DNA of 64,000 nucleotides from Tetradesmus obliquus (lineage: Eukaryota > Chlorophyta > Chlorophyceae > Sphaeropleales > Scenedesmaceae): assembly GCA_030272155.1 (NCBI GenBank), contig CP126191.1, forward strand, positions 332,501-396,500, written 5' to 3'. The notes beneath the pieces are model-generated. The model searched no databases. It was not told where the DNA came from and saw only the letters and a list, made by a program, of their open reading frames with translations. Below are positions 13,155-25,645 of this stretch, piece after piece. The position numbers and the translations under genes are program-made. The stretch's first letter is position 1, and every line of letters starts with the position of its first letter.

Positions 13155-13660
13155 GCGTGCTGCTGTGAGTGGATCCCCGCCGGGTAGTATTCACGAGCAG
13201 TACTGTAAATATTTATTATGGTGTGACGGCGGTGAACTTCGGCTGTGGCTCATTTTGTCAATTTCCCTCGCTCCCGCAACAATTGCTGTTCGCGGCTCAG
13301 GCCAGACGCATCAAAACTGCGATGGTTTTATGATCGCGAACAACTGCATGATATTAAGGATTTCGCTGCCGTGCAGCCGTTGAAGCCACATAACAATGCG
13401 TCAGTACTGCGTGTGCTGAAACCTCTCTCGGTTCTGTGTTTTGCTTATGGCTTTATCGCTGACATATCAGAGCTTCAACGTTGAATATGCCGTCTGCTTT
13501 TACGAGATGTCACATCATCACGCACGCACAGGGTCCGAAGTAGCCAGCTCTGTGCTGGCAGAAGAACAGGCTGAACTTGCTGTAATAGCAGCACATGCAC
13601 CAGCACAAGCACTGCTCACTTGAAACGGATTCGTTTAAATACAGCCAACCAGAAGCAGCC
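13155..13660. promoter_or_regulatory. Divergent promoter region, WD gene and F-box gene 1
   Basis: About 0.5 kb separates the probable starts of the minus-strand WD-repeat gene and the plus-strand F-box gene. Both promoters and 5' leaders must lie here. I see no clear TATA box or named element. The stretch is free of CTG repeats. Confidence 0.4.
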
Positions 13661-14753
13661 ATGGAAGGCCGCAGCACCAAGCAGTTGCCACTTGAGATGT
13701 TGTGTGAGGTCTTGCAGCATTTGGACACACAGCAGCGCTTGTCTTGCGGGCGAGCTTCACGTGCCTGGCTGGCGGCATCCGCTGCGGCTACCACAGACGT
13801 CAACATCACCAAAGAACGCACTGCCGACACTGCCGCCTCACTTGCTGTGTGGCTGTGGTACCATGGCAAGCATGTCAGCAGCATCAAACTGGCAGGCCCA
13901 CGCAGCAACTGCAAGGATGTGTGGCTGCCTTTCATGCAGCTGCAGCACCTGCGCAGCCTTACAATAATGCAGCACCACTCCTGTTTTCCACTGGTTCTCC
14001 TTCAGAAGCCCACTGACAAGGTCCTAGCATACGGCAGTGTGCCAAGCAGCAGCAGCTGCCAGGCCGCGCATGTCAACCCCTTGGCACATGTGGCGCCCAC
14101 CCTCACATCCCTGAAGCTGCACCGCGTGCATCTGAGCGGCTTCCCTGGCGGCTGGCAGTGCCTAGGAGCATTGACAGGACTGCAGCAGCTGGATCTGCAG
14201 CAGGCACCACACATCCCGCCGGTGTACTACTCCTACAGTATGGGGCAGCATATCCTCACAACCAGACACCGAGACTTTGCTGGCCCAGGAGAGCTGGGTG
14301 GTGTACTGCTGCAGCTGGAGTGCCTCACGCAGCTGCGGCTGGCATGGCAGATGGACATCACAGTGCGCGCAGCTTTTGGGCTCATGACACAGCTGCGGGA
14401 GCTCAAGCTGCAGCGCAGGCCTCCGGGGGAGGCTGCGTCAGCCGAAGCAGTCACCAGCGCCATCAGCTTGCCCCCAAACCTGACACGGCTGGAAATTGAC
14501 CTGTGGCAGGCGCTTGACCGCAACCACGCGCCGGATCTGGCAGCACTCACAGCGCTGCAGCACCTGCAGCTGGTGAACATCAAGACACTAGACCCTGGTT
14601 TGCTATCCAGTTTGCAGCAGCTGACACATCTACATGTAGCCATGCGCAGGAAGCAGCTACGCAAGGCAGGCATGACAGCACTGCTGGACGTGCTGCCATG
14701 CTTGCAGAAGCTGCAGCACCTAGATCTACTACAGGACCATGGGTATGATGAAG

Positions 14754-14812
<59 letters not shown>

Positions 14813-16285
14813 CAGGAGGAGGATGGGGATGATGAGGGCCATGGGTCTGCGCTTGCTGTGCCGTTGCAGCAGTGCACTGCCTTGCTGTCATCAAGCCGGC
14901 TCACCAGCTTGCAGCTGCAAGGAGTGCAGCTGCCTGCAGCATGTGGGGTGCGCATGTTTGGCACGCGCTTGCTGCCACAGCTAACAGCAGTCAAGATCAA
15001 CTTCCTGCAGCCATACCACAATCGATCATCAGTGGTAGCAGCACCAGCCCTGGCCACTGCGAACCTGGCCAGCCTGGTGGATTGCTGTCCTTGCTTGGCG
15101 GAGCTGGACCTGGCAGGAGCAGTGATGGCAGGTGCTGATGTGAGCGTATTGAAACACCTGGCTTCTTTGACTGCCTTGGTGGTAGGTGGAGCATGCACAG
15201 ATGACAGATGTGCAGAGGGGTTAGCACAGCTGGCAGGCTTGAAGCGGCTGTCGTTTACCGGCCTTCCTGCAAGCAGCGGAGGCTGGGATGACAACGACAG
15301 CGATGTGGACGATGGTGCTGGCACGCCCCAGCTCACCCTCCACGGGCTGCAGCAACTGATGCACCTGACGCAGCTGACGCGCTTGACTGTGGGTGCTGGC
15401 TGCTGCTGGCTCAACAAAAAATTTGGGCACAGGGAGCTGCAGGAATTCAGAGCACCGGTGAGTGGTACAGCTGGTGCTTGCTGGCTGCTGACAAGCCGTT
15501 TGCAGCGCTTACAGCTTCTGTGACTGCGAGCAGTACCACAGCGGCAGTGATGTGCGCCATGCTACATAGCTTGTTTGGTGGTTGGTTGGTCCACAGACTT
15601 GCAGGCGCACCAAAAAGCAGAGTCATGAGGATTACAAAACTGAACAACTGGTACTTTACCTGCTGGCATTGTAGCCTGCTAATATGGTGTGCTGGTGTGG
15701 GTTGGTCAAATTGCACAATGATGATTGCATTTGTCACACTGCCCACAGGCACCAAGCAGCAGCGCATGGGATGACCCCAAGCTGCAGGTCATGCTGCAGC
15801 AGAACCGGCGATGGCTGGCGCTGCTGCTGCAGCAGCGTGACCACGAGCTGGCAGGTGAGGCGGCTGAGTTGGCTGGCAGGTGATGCCAGAGTAGAGATCT
15901 TGCCAGGGCTCCTACAAGTGCTGCCGTTACAGTATGTTGGCATGATATATGCAGTGCTCAGTGTTACGAGCAGTAGCATAAGTAGCTGGCTTGCTCCTGT
16001 GTTGCATTGCTGCTCTTGCACCGCGAGTATTCATCATGGCAGAAATTGGCGTAGCCGCATGCAGCCGTTGACACCGTGAATATGGCTGGCCATTTCTACA
16101 CTTCTGCCTGGCAAGCTTCACCCGATTGCCACGTGCTGAACTTTCGTTTGTTTGCTTTTCAATGCTGTGCAGCTTTGAAGGCGTCTGCTGCTGCCATGAA
16201 GCACGAGCTTGCTGCAGCTCATGAAAGGATAGCAGCACTGCAGCAGCAACAGCAGCAGCAGGCGCAATCCCAGCAACAGCAGTAG
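13661..16285 (+). CDS. F-box/leucine-rich repeat protein, paralog 1
   Basis: Three exons: 13661-15457, 15749-15854 and 16173-16285; the phases agree and give about 671 residues. The start MEGRSTKQLP is chosen because the paralog at 17077 aligns from the same Met. Residues 7-40 form an F-box-like motif (LPLEMLCEVLQHLD, then RASRAWLAA), the part that would bind Skp1 in an SCF ubiquitin ligase. The rest carries many leucine-rich repeats (for example LTSLKLHRVHLSGFP, LTRLEIDLWQAL, LTALVVGGA) for substrate binding. A run of 19 Asp codons interrupts the repeats near residues 366-384. The C terminus is a short Gln-rich helix (ALKASAAAMKHELAAAHERI) ending in TAG. The target protein is unknown. The gene is one half of a tandem duplication. 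Confidence 0.85.
14756..14812 (+). repeat. (GAT)19 microsatellite coding an Asp run
   Basis: Nineteen perfect GAT codons in the LRR region of F-box gene 1. The paralog has no such run at the matching place, so this is a recent expansion. Confidence 0.9.
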
Positions 16286-17076
16286 CAGCTGCGGCAGCAT
16301 TCTCGGGGCTGCTCAGGGCCTCGATGATGTGCGTAGGTGCAAACTACACGTCATTGTTGTCCTGGGTGCCACCCATCAGTGATGCATTGATGACCATGTC
16401 GTCATGGCACTGATCCACAACAGTTGCGGTTCATGCATTACAATGATCAGCGTCATTCTCAGCATTCCATAATGTGTTGGTTACTTTCCTGAGTCCTCTA
16501 CGCCGTTGTACACCTAGCACAGCAAGCCTGGTCAGAACAACCTGGCAGGTGGTGAGGGTCTGCCTCGGGCCTTGCGATGGCATGCTTGCTGCCTTCATTG
16601 GATCCCTGGATTTTATTGTTCATCAACTCAAACGTATATCGAGTGGTGCATGGGCTGTGTACTTTCACTGTGTCTCCACTGGGCTGTTTCCCTCGCTCTG
16701 GCAACAGACGATGCTGGCCGCGCAAGCCAAGCCCATTAACCTCTATATTTACAGTACTATGCCGCACAATCAATTCCATTTACGATGCTGCCTTACGTCT
16801 CTTTTTGAAGAACATAACATAGCAACAGTATTTGAGCACCTCGGAACCCTCCGTCCTTCTGTTTTGCTGATTACGGCATTGCTTGGCGCCCCTTTTATTC
16901 TTCTTTGGAGTCTAAAGACCATCAGAAAGCCACAGGGTGGAAGAACTCAGCGGCACTGTTCTGGCAGTAGAACGAACTGACTTGGCACCACCTGCACCAC
17001 CACTACTTGTCACACTAAGTCGTTGAATCAACGAGCAATGGACATCAGCTATGGACAGCAGCTACGGAAAGCAGCT
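16286..17076 (+). other. 3' region of F-box gene 1 and upstream region of gene 2
   Basis: About 0.8 kb without a supported gene. Parts match the sequence after the second F-box gene (for example the GGTCTGCCTCGGG segment near 16558 and again near 19963), so the tandem duplication included 3' untranslated sequence. Confidence 0.55.
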
Positions 17077-19670
17077 ATGGAAAGTCGGCGCATCAAGCAT
17101 CTGCCAGTGGACGTGTTGTGTCTGGTGTTGCAGCATTTGAACACAAAACAGCGCTTGCCTGCAGGGCAGGCTTCAAATGCCTGGCTTGCAGCAGCCACAG
17201 CAGCTACAACAGGCATCAGCTTAGTCAAGGCAGAGCGTGCGGACACTGCTGCTTCTCTTGCAGCATGGCTGTGCCGCCACAGCAGGCACGTGCACAGCTT
17301 TGCACTGGTAGACCTGCTGCACAATTACAAAAGATACACAGTTCCTGCAGGCTACACAGATGTGTGGCTGCCATTCCAGCAGCAAAGCGCCTGTGCAGCC
17401 TTGTCATTGCACAGGAGCGAGAGTGCATGCCTGTGGTGCTGCTTCACACTCCCAGTGACAGCTTCAAGTTGTACAGCACCTCGATAAGCAGCAACAGCAG
17501 CAGCTGTGAGGCCATGCACGTCAACCCCCTGGCACATCTGGCAGCGTCCCTCACATCTCTGAAGCTGCACCGCGTGCTTCTGGACGGCTTCCCTGGCGGC
17601 TGGCAGTGCCTGGGAGCTCTGACGGCACTGCAGCAGCTGGACCTGCAGCAGGCACCTCTCCGGCAGTTAAAGCGTGGCACCATACCCGGCTTTCCCAATG
17701 TCGGCTGTGCCCTGAGGCATACCTGGAAGCCGTCGGAGCTTGCCCTTGACGGCAAAGACATTCCAGATGAGCTGGGCAGTGTGCTGCTGCAGCTAACGTG
17801 CCTCACACAGCTGCGGCTGGCATGGGAGATGGACCTCACAGTACGCGCAGCGCTAGGCCTCATGAAACAGCTGCGGGAGCTGGTGCTGCAGCGCAGGCCA
17901 GAAGCCGAGTTTGCGCCAGCGCGCGATGCTGCGGCCAGCCCCATCAGCTTTCCTGCAAGCCTGACGCGGCTGGAAATTGACCTGTGGCAGCCACTCGACC
18001 ACAACCACGCGCGATGTTTGGCTAAGCTAACATCGCTGCGGCACTTGCGGCTGGTAGGCATCAGCGCGCTTGAGCCGGACTTGCTGTCAGGCATGTGGCA
18101 GCTGACACAGCTGCACATCTGCATGGCCGGCGAGCTGTTCGGGGATGCAGGCATGGCTGCGCTGCTTGGCGTCCTGCCACGCTTGCAGGAGCTGCGGCAC
18201 TTGGAGCTGGCTTTCAGCAGCGGCCCCGCGCCTGCTGTGCTGTGGCACCAGTGCGATGCCTTGGTGTTTCCCAGCCGGCTCACATGCTTGCAGCTGCACG
18301 GTGTGCAGCTGCCTGCAGCTTGTGGCAGCCACATGTTTGGCTTGTTGATGCTGCCACATCTGACATCTGTCAAGATCAACTGCCTTGAAGCTCAGCCACC
18401 ATACCGAGCAGCAACAGCCACACCGAGCTTGGCAGCTGAAGATTTGCGGAGCCTGGTTGGCTGCTGCCCCTGCTTAACGGATCTGGACCTGGCAGGCGCA
18501 GTGATACCAGGCGCTGACATCAGCAGCTTGAAGCACCTGGCCAACCTGACAGCCTTGGTGGTGGGTGGTGCAAACACAGATGATGCTTGTGCAGAGCAGC
18601 TAGCGCAGCTGTCTGGCTTGAAGCGGCTGACCCTTCTTGGCCTGCCTTCGAGCATAAATCACTGGGATGACAGCGACGTCGACAGCGAGGCCGATGCAGA
18701 TGATGATGGTGATGGTAATGGTGGTGGCGCTGGCGGGCCCAGCTTCACTTTTCTAGGGCTGCAGCACCTGATGCAGCTGACGCAGCTGACCTCCCTGACG
18801 GTGGGCGCTGGCTGCGTCTTGGTGCCCTCACCACCCTACAGAGCTGATGACATTGACGCGCTGGAGTTCAAAGCGCCGGTGAGTGGCACAGCTATTGTTC
18901 GGGCTGCTGTGTTCAGAAGCAGTACTGCTGCATTAATGATGTGCACAGCGCAACATAGTGCGGCTCTGGGTTGGGCGATTTTTCCAGGAAGCAGCAGCTG
19001 CAGGCGCACCTAGGTCTTCAAACAACGTGTAGCGTATGGCGGTGTTCACAACTCATTCCAGGGTCGGTGTTGCAGCTTGATTGGCATGATGTGCTGGTAA
19101 TCGGTCACCGCGCTGCAAACAAACAATTCACTGGCCGCCCCGTGTCTCCTGCAGGGACCTGGCCGCAGTGCATGGGACAACCCCAAACTGCAGCGGTTGC
19201 TGCGGCTGTCGCCACGATGGCTGGCGCTGCTGCTGCAGCAGCGGGACCAAGAGCTGGCAGGTGAGGCGGCTGGGAGGGCTGGCAAGCACGCCAGTGTTGC
19301 AGATTTCACCAACATCACCTGCTGGTCCTGTGTACGCACTGTGTCAGGCTGCTGCGTGATTTCACAAGTGCGGTGTTCACTGTGTCGAGCTGCTGGCTTG
19401 CCTGCTATAGCATGCAAGCAGCACACTCGCCTGTGTAGAGGTGCTGTTGGCGCAAGGCAAGGAGGCATTCTGGCTGAACCTTGTTGTCTTTAGCTGCTTT
19501 GCATTTTCAACTCGCAGCTTTGCTGTATTGACAGCGATTGTTTGCAGCAGCAGCAACATTGCTCGACTTTAATCTGCTGTGATTCGTGCGGCTTTCTTTA
19601 CTGCTGTGCAGCTCTGAAGGCATCTGCCGCTATCATGGAGCAAAAGCTTGCTGCAGCTATGAAACAATAG
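17077..19670 (+). CDS. F-box/LRR protein, paralog 2, with a frameshift
   Basis: Same architecture as the gene at 13661: exon 1 at 17077-18878, exon 2 at 19155-19260 (same 106-base length as in paralog 1) and exon 3 at 19612-19670. The F-box is clear (HLPVDVLCLVLQHLN, ASNAWLAA) and the LRRs are well kept (LTSLKLHRVLLDGFPGGWQ, LTRLEIDLWQPLD, LTALVVGGANTDD). Exon 1 is 1802 bases, not a multiple of three. Relative to paralog 1 the frame changes near 17380-17390, just after DVWLPF, which is equivalent to losing one base. Downstream of that the frame is open to the splice site. It is either a young pseudogene or a sequence error. There is no Asp run here; a modest acidic loop (DDSDVDSEADADDDGDG) occurs near 18670-18715. 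Confidence 0.75.
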
Positions 19671-21516
19671 CAGCACGCCAGCAGCAGCAGCAGCAGCAGC
19701 AGGGCTGCGCAGGGCCTGAGCAACGCATGCAGGAGTGAGCCACGTTCTGCGGAGGATTGCCGAGCCGATCCCTGCCATGTTGCCCTGGTGCAGCGCAACA
19801 ACTGCACACCCACAACTAGAAGATACTCCAATATGATCGTATGATTGTGTCCTCCGTTACAGCGTCTGTGACAGCAAAGCCACATATGGTACACCTGGCA
19901 CAGCCGGCCTGCTTTTGCAGCAGGCTCGCAGTGCTCAGCTATTAAGCCGCCAGGTGGTAGGGGTCTGCCTCGGGTCCTGCATGTGACGAGACTGCTGCTG
20001 ATGCTGGGTCGCCGCCTAGCTTGCTGGAGTCCATGGCCAGGTCTGGCAGCTGCCCTGCGGCGCCTGCCTGAGCAGCTGGGCCGGGCGCCAGGGACACCTG
20101 TGGTGATAGCGCCGGCAGCAGCCCAGCGGCAGCAGCAGCAGGCACGCGGCATTCAGTTCAAGGCCTGTAGCCACGCATCAGTGTAGTTCCACTTCCGCGC
20201 TTTGCCGTGCTCTGTGATGTTAAGGGCCAATGAGTCCTGCATTTAGTCTTTTCACAAATATGTTGGTGTGCAAGAGATTTCCAGTAAGCAGTGAGACTTC
20301 GCTGGCTGGTTCAAGCATCTTGTACTGCTTATGCTGGACTGTTCTCCTGTGTCACTTCTCCTTCTCTCACTTGCGGTGTCATAAATGGCAGTGCCATTTT
20401 CTGCAACCCCATCCACGTGGCACACCTGTGTTCCAGGCTCATCTGGCAGTGCAGCTGTGTTCACTGCTGCTGCTGTCTGCCTCACCCCTGCCAGGCCACC
20501 CTGCATGCAGCAGACAGCAGTGGGTGTAGAGGTTACTGTGCTATACAGAATGGTGTACTCCATGCATTTCCATGTTTGTTGTTATAGAGCATCCAGCACT
20601 GCCGTGGCTGCAAACTGTTGCGTATTGCAGGATCGACTGTAAGATTCAGTGCCATCTGTGTGCAACTGGCACACATGCATGCATGTGATTCTGTGCAGCA
20701 TGCGCTGCCAGGCTTGGGCTGAGCTTATGTACACACTGTTCATGCTACCAGGCTGCTTTAAGCAAAACCACATATGCATTGGCAGCGCTGCCAGCACTGT
20801 GATCATCACACAGCAATTGCTGGTTTTGCAAAACTAGACAGAAACGCCACTGCACTGCTGCAGCTAGCCCAGCTGCTCATATCTGGGCATTTAAGCAACA
20901 GTGGCGTGGCGTGTATGCGCCTTGAAAATGCAGCAGCTGCTGGTAGATGGCGACGTTCTGCATGCAGGATGCCTGCCGCTGCAGCATTCACCTCAAGCTC
21001 TGCTGAGACAGGCGGTGCAGCCACTGGGTCAGGTGCTGCTTCGCGGCTCCTTTGGTGCCCAGCTGGCCTAGCTGCCAGTAATCCCGAAGTGCCAAGCACA
21101 TTCACTGCTGTGTTAATTGCGTTTGGTAGCTGGTGCGCCATTGTACCCAGTTCGTTGCGAAATGCACTTTGGTAAGCTGTCCAGCGTTTGCAGCAGCAGC
21201 AGGTGTGTGCACACAGGTAACCGACACCAGCAGCAGTAGAGCGAGAAAGTCGGTCCGTGTAAGTTCAGATGCAAAACAAACTTCAGCATGCACGAAACCT
21301 GCATTTGCAGGCCGTGTGGGCCACGATGTCGTATCGCTAAGCACCACACCCCGGCAGTTACCTCAACCTTGGCCAGCTCAGCTCAACCACAAGTTGTTCC
21401 GGCAGCGATCAGCTGACAATGAAGTGATTTACTTTATCAGATATTGCCTACAGGCACTGGCGCAACTAATCGCAGCTTCGCCAGCTGACCACGCTGATCA
21501 CGACACATCAGCGAGC
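19671..21516. other. Intergenic, no gene seen
   Basis: About 1.8 kb between the F-box pair and the SOUL gene. It starts with a short CAG run and 3'-flank homology to the first F-box gene. Open frames are short, overlap on both strands and show no motif I recognise. The promoter of the SOUL gene should lie at the right end. Confidence 0.45.
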
Positions 21517-24500
21517 ATGAGGTCCAAGCACGCCATCGTCGCAGCCTTGGCTGCCTGTCTGCTGCTCATCATCACGCACAGCGTTGAAGCTCGTCAGTTT
21601 GCCGGCTCCTCTGCCACTGCTGCAGTGGGCTCTGCTGCTGCAAGTGCTGCTGCTGAAGCCAGTGCTGCGCAGCATGCTCTTGAAGATGCAGGCAACAGGC
21701 CTTGGTTCTGCAGGTAAGATCAAAGTGATAAACGTGAAATACGTGTGAACTCCACCGCATATTTGGTCAGCTGTACCACAGCTGGACGGTGCGGCGGGCT
21801 GTTGCATGCTGGGCGTGCATGGACACCATGCTGCTGATTGTGCATGAACTGCCTGTGTACACATGCTGAGTGCCGTCCCTCACTGTCAACCATATGGAGT
21901 ATGACCTTTGGCATAATTCAGTCCTAACCTGCAATACCGGATTAACCTCTTGCATGTTACATGCAAAATGCACCCACCACCGACTGCTGCTCCTGCTGCT
22001 GCTGAACCCATTGCTACCCCACCCACCCATCCTTCCTCCCCCCTCCCTGCAGAGGTCTGGACTGCCCATCCTTTGAGGTGGTGGAGATGCACACTTATAC
22101 ACATGCGGATCTGTGTACACAAATGCACCTGCAACCAACCGCTGCTGCTGCTGCTGCCACTGCTACCCCTGCACCTGCTGCCACCCCCTCACAACCCCCC
22201 ACCGCCAGGGGCCTGGAATGCCCCTCCTTTGAGGTTGTGGAGACGCGCATATTTACACACGCGCGGGGGCTACAAATGCGCCTGCAACCAACTGCTGCTG
22301 CTGCTGCCGCCACTGCTGCCCCTACATCTGCTGCATCCCTCTCCCACCCCCCACCGCCAGGGGCCTGGACTGCCCCTCCTTCGAGGTGGTGGAGACGCGC
22401 AAATTTACACAAGCGCGGATACACAAATGCGCTGCAACCAACTGCTGCCGCTGCTGCTGCCGCCCCTGCTGCCCCTGCACCTGCTGCATCCCCCTCACAA
22501 CCCCATACCGCCAGGGGCCTGGACTGCCCCTCCTTTGAGGTGGTGGAGACGCGCATACATACACATGCGTTGTGTACACAAATGCACCTGCAACCAACTG
22601 CTGCTGCTGCTGCCGCCACTGCTGCCCCTACATCTGCTGCATCCCTCTCCCACCCCCCACCGCCAGGGGCCTGGACTGCCCCTCCTTCGAGGTGGTGGAG
22701 ACGCGCAAATTTACACAAGCGCGGATACACAAACGCGCTGCAACCAACTGCTGCCGCTGCTGCTGCCGCCCCTGCTGCCCCTGCATCTGCTGCCTCCCCC
22801 TCACAACCCCATACCGCCAGGGGCCTGGACTGCCCCTCCTTTGAGGTGGTGGAGACGCGCATACATACACATGCGTTGTGTACACAAATGCACCTGCAAC
22901 CAACTGCTGCTGCTGCTGCTGCCGCCACTGCTGCCCCCGCACCCCCTCACCGCCAGGGGCCTGGACTGCCCCTCTTTTGAGGTGGTGGAGAGACACATAT
23001 GTGTACATGCAAACTACATAACTGCGCCTGCGACCAACTACTGCTATTGCTGCTGCTGCTGCTGCTGCCGCCACTGCTGCCCCTGCACCTGCTGCCACAC
23101 CTGCGTCTCCCCTCACCCCCAGGGGCCTGGAATGCCCCTCCTTTGAGGTTGTGGAGACGCGCATATTTACACACGCGCGGGGGCTACAAATGCGCCTGCA
23201 ACCAACTGCTGCTGCTGCTGCCGCCACTGCTGCCCCTACATCTGCTGCATCCCTCTCCCACCCCCCACCGCCAGGGGCCTGGACTGCCCTCCTTCGAGGT
23301 GGTGGAGACGCGCAAATTTACACAAGCGCGGATACACAAATGCGCTGCAACCAACTGCTGCCGCTGCTGCTGCCGCCCCTGCTGCCCCTGCACCTGCTGC
23401 ATCCCCCTCACAACCCCATACCGCCAGGGGCCTGGACTGCCCCTCCTTTGAGGTGGTGGAGACGCGCATACATACACATGCGTTGTGTACACAAATGCAC
23501 CTGCAACCAACTGCTGCTGCTGCTGCCGCCACTGCTGCCCCTACATCTGCTGCATCCCTCTCCCACCCCCCACCGCCAGGGGCCTGGACTGCCCCTCCTT
23601 CGAGGTGGTGGAGACGCGCAAATTTACACAAGCGCGGATACACAAATGCGCTGCAACCAACTGCTGCCGCTGCTGCTGCCGCCCCTGCTGCCCCTGCATC
23701 TGCTGCCTCCCCCTCACAACCCCATACCGCCAGGGGCCTGGACTGCCCCTCCTTTGAGGTGGTGGAGACGCGCATACATACACATGCGTTGTGTACACAA
23801 ATGCACCTGCAACCAACTGCCGCTGCTGCTGCTGCCGCCACTGCTGCCCCCGCACCCCCCCACCGCCAGGGGCCTGGACTGCCCCTCTTTTGAGGTGGTG
23901 GAGAGACACATATGTGCGCATGCAGACTACATAACTGCGCCTGCGACCAACTACTGCTATTGCTGCTGCTGCTGCTGCTGCCGCCACTGCTGCCCCTGCA
24001 CCTGCTGCCACACCTGCGTCTCCCCTCACCCCCAGGGGCCTGGACTGCCCCTCCTTTGAGGTGGTGGAGACGCGCGGCTCACTGCAGCTGCGGCGCTACA
24101 AGGCGGCCTGCTTCATCGTGACGCGGGTGGCGGCAGACAACCTGCTGCAGGCCCAGATCATTGCCACCAAGGTGGGGTGTGGCCGCCGTGGCTGGTTGGC
24201 TCGTCATAATCTTGTTACCCAGCAAGTTATCCATCAAGGCATGGCATCAACGTGGCTTGTTGGCTACTGGACTGTTGACGGTTGCTTAGTTCAAGCTGCC
24301 TTTATGCTGTGTTGTGAAGTGGGGTGACACAAACAGCCTGCTGCAGGCGCAGGTCAAGGCCAGCAAGGTGAGCTGTGGCCGCTGCGATAGCTGCGGCTGC
24401 GCCTGTGGGGCTGTCGAGAGTTGTTCTGCTCGATCTGCATGCAGCTGCAGCTCGTCTACACCACGTAAGGGTAAGCCAGCTGTGGCTGGCGCTGCTAGTT

Positions 24501-25614
24501 GCTGAGCCTGCCTGGGTGTGTTGTCCATGTTGCTTTCGAGCTTAAGAAGCTTGAGTACGGTGGACAACACAACCAGCCAGGCTTGCAGTCGGGCGTGCCG
24601 TAACAGCTTGCAAGCATAGTCGTGGAATTTCTTAGCTGTTTGTGTGTTGGGCGAGTAAAGTCATACTATCACTGTCCTGCAGCAGTGATAGCTAGTCATT
24701 TCACACACCACGTCACGCGCATGCAGGCAGATAACCTGCTGCAGGCGCAGACCATCGCTACCAAGGTGGGTGTGGTTGGTGCATCTGCCGACTACTGAGC
24801 ATTATGTTAAACTGTTGCTGAGTGCGAGCTTCCCCAATGAAAGTTTGTGAAGCGGGCTGGTGCAGTAGCGCAGACCACTGCCAACAAGGCAGGTGCGACC
24901 GCTGCGTCTGCGTTTGCTGTTTGTTTCTGTTTTGATTCCGTGCTGGCTGTGAGCACTGGCACTTGTTGCTGCCGCGGCTTTATCTCAAGCTTCACAACTA
25001 GAAGTACTCAAAGCCAGCACGAAATCGTTGATGCGCGTGGCGGCAGACAACCTGCTGCAGGCGCAGATCAGCGCCACTCAGGTGTGGTGGTGATGTGTGT
25101 GGGTGGGGTGGGGTGGCGTGGGGGGGGGGGTCAAATCAACTGCAGCTGCTGACTTCCGGACTGTGGCCTGTTGCTGTGGACTGTTGCTGAGTGTGAGCTT
25201 CCCCAATGCGGTCTTGTGAGCGGGTTTGAAGCAGACAGCCTGCTGCAGCCGCAGATGGTCCCCACCAAGGTGGGCTGTGCACGTGGGTACTGTTTATGTT
25301 GTTGCTGCTGCTGCTGCTGCTGCTGCTGCGGCTGCGGCTGCGGCTGCGGCTGCGGCTGCGGCTGTGGCTGTGGCTGCGCTTGTGGGGCTGATAGCGTCTC
25401 CCTGCACAATCTGCATGTTGCTGTAGCTCATCAACACCAAAACGAAGAGTAGGCCATCTGTGGCTGGCTCTGCTAGATGCTAAGCCTGCCTGGGTGTGTT
25501 GCTGACGTGCTCTCCGATGCTTGGAGAATCTGTTCAACACCACAACCAGCCAGGCTTGCGGTCAGGCACGCCGTACTGACTTTGCGAGCGAAGTCCTGGA
25601 ATATCTTGGCCTGT

Positions 25615-25645
<31 letters not shown>

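Noticed and set aside
16085-16285. Independent small gene at the end of F-box gene 1
   Set aside because: The frame is exon 3 of that gene: its acceptor at 16172 is in phase and the paralog has the same exon.
20806-21141. 111-codon minus-strand frame between genes
   Set aside because: No recognised motif and no supporting splice sites. It is Ala-rich as expected from composition.
21950-23146. Long open frames on both strands in the repeat array (up to about 400 codons, Leu/Pro/His-rich)
   Set aside because: They exist only because the 152-base unit lacks stops in several frames. The real exon edge in each unit is read in another frame, and no start or splice context supports a protein.
22053-24035. 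CRISPR-like regular array
   Set aside because: The units are 135-167 bases, contain splice acceptors and exon sequence, and have no unique spacers. The context is eukaryotic.
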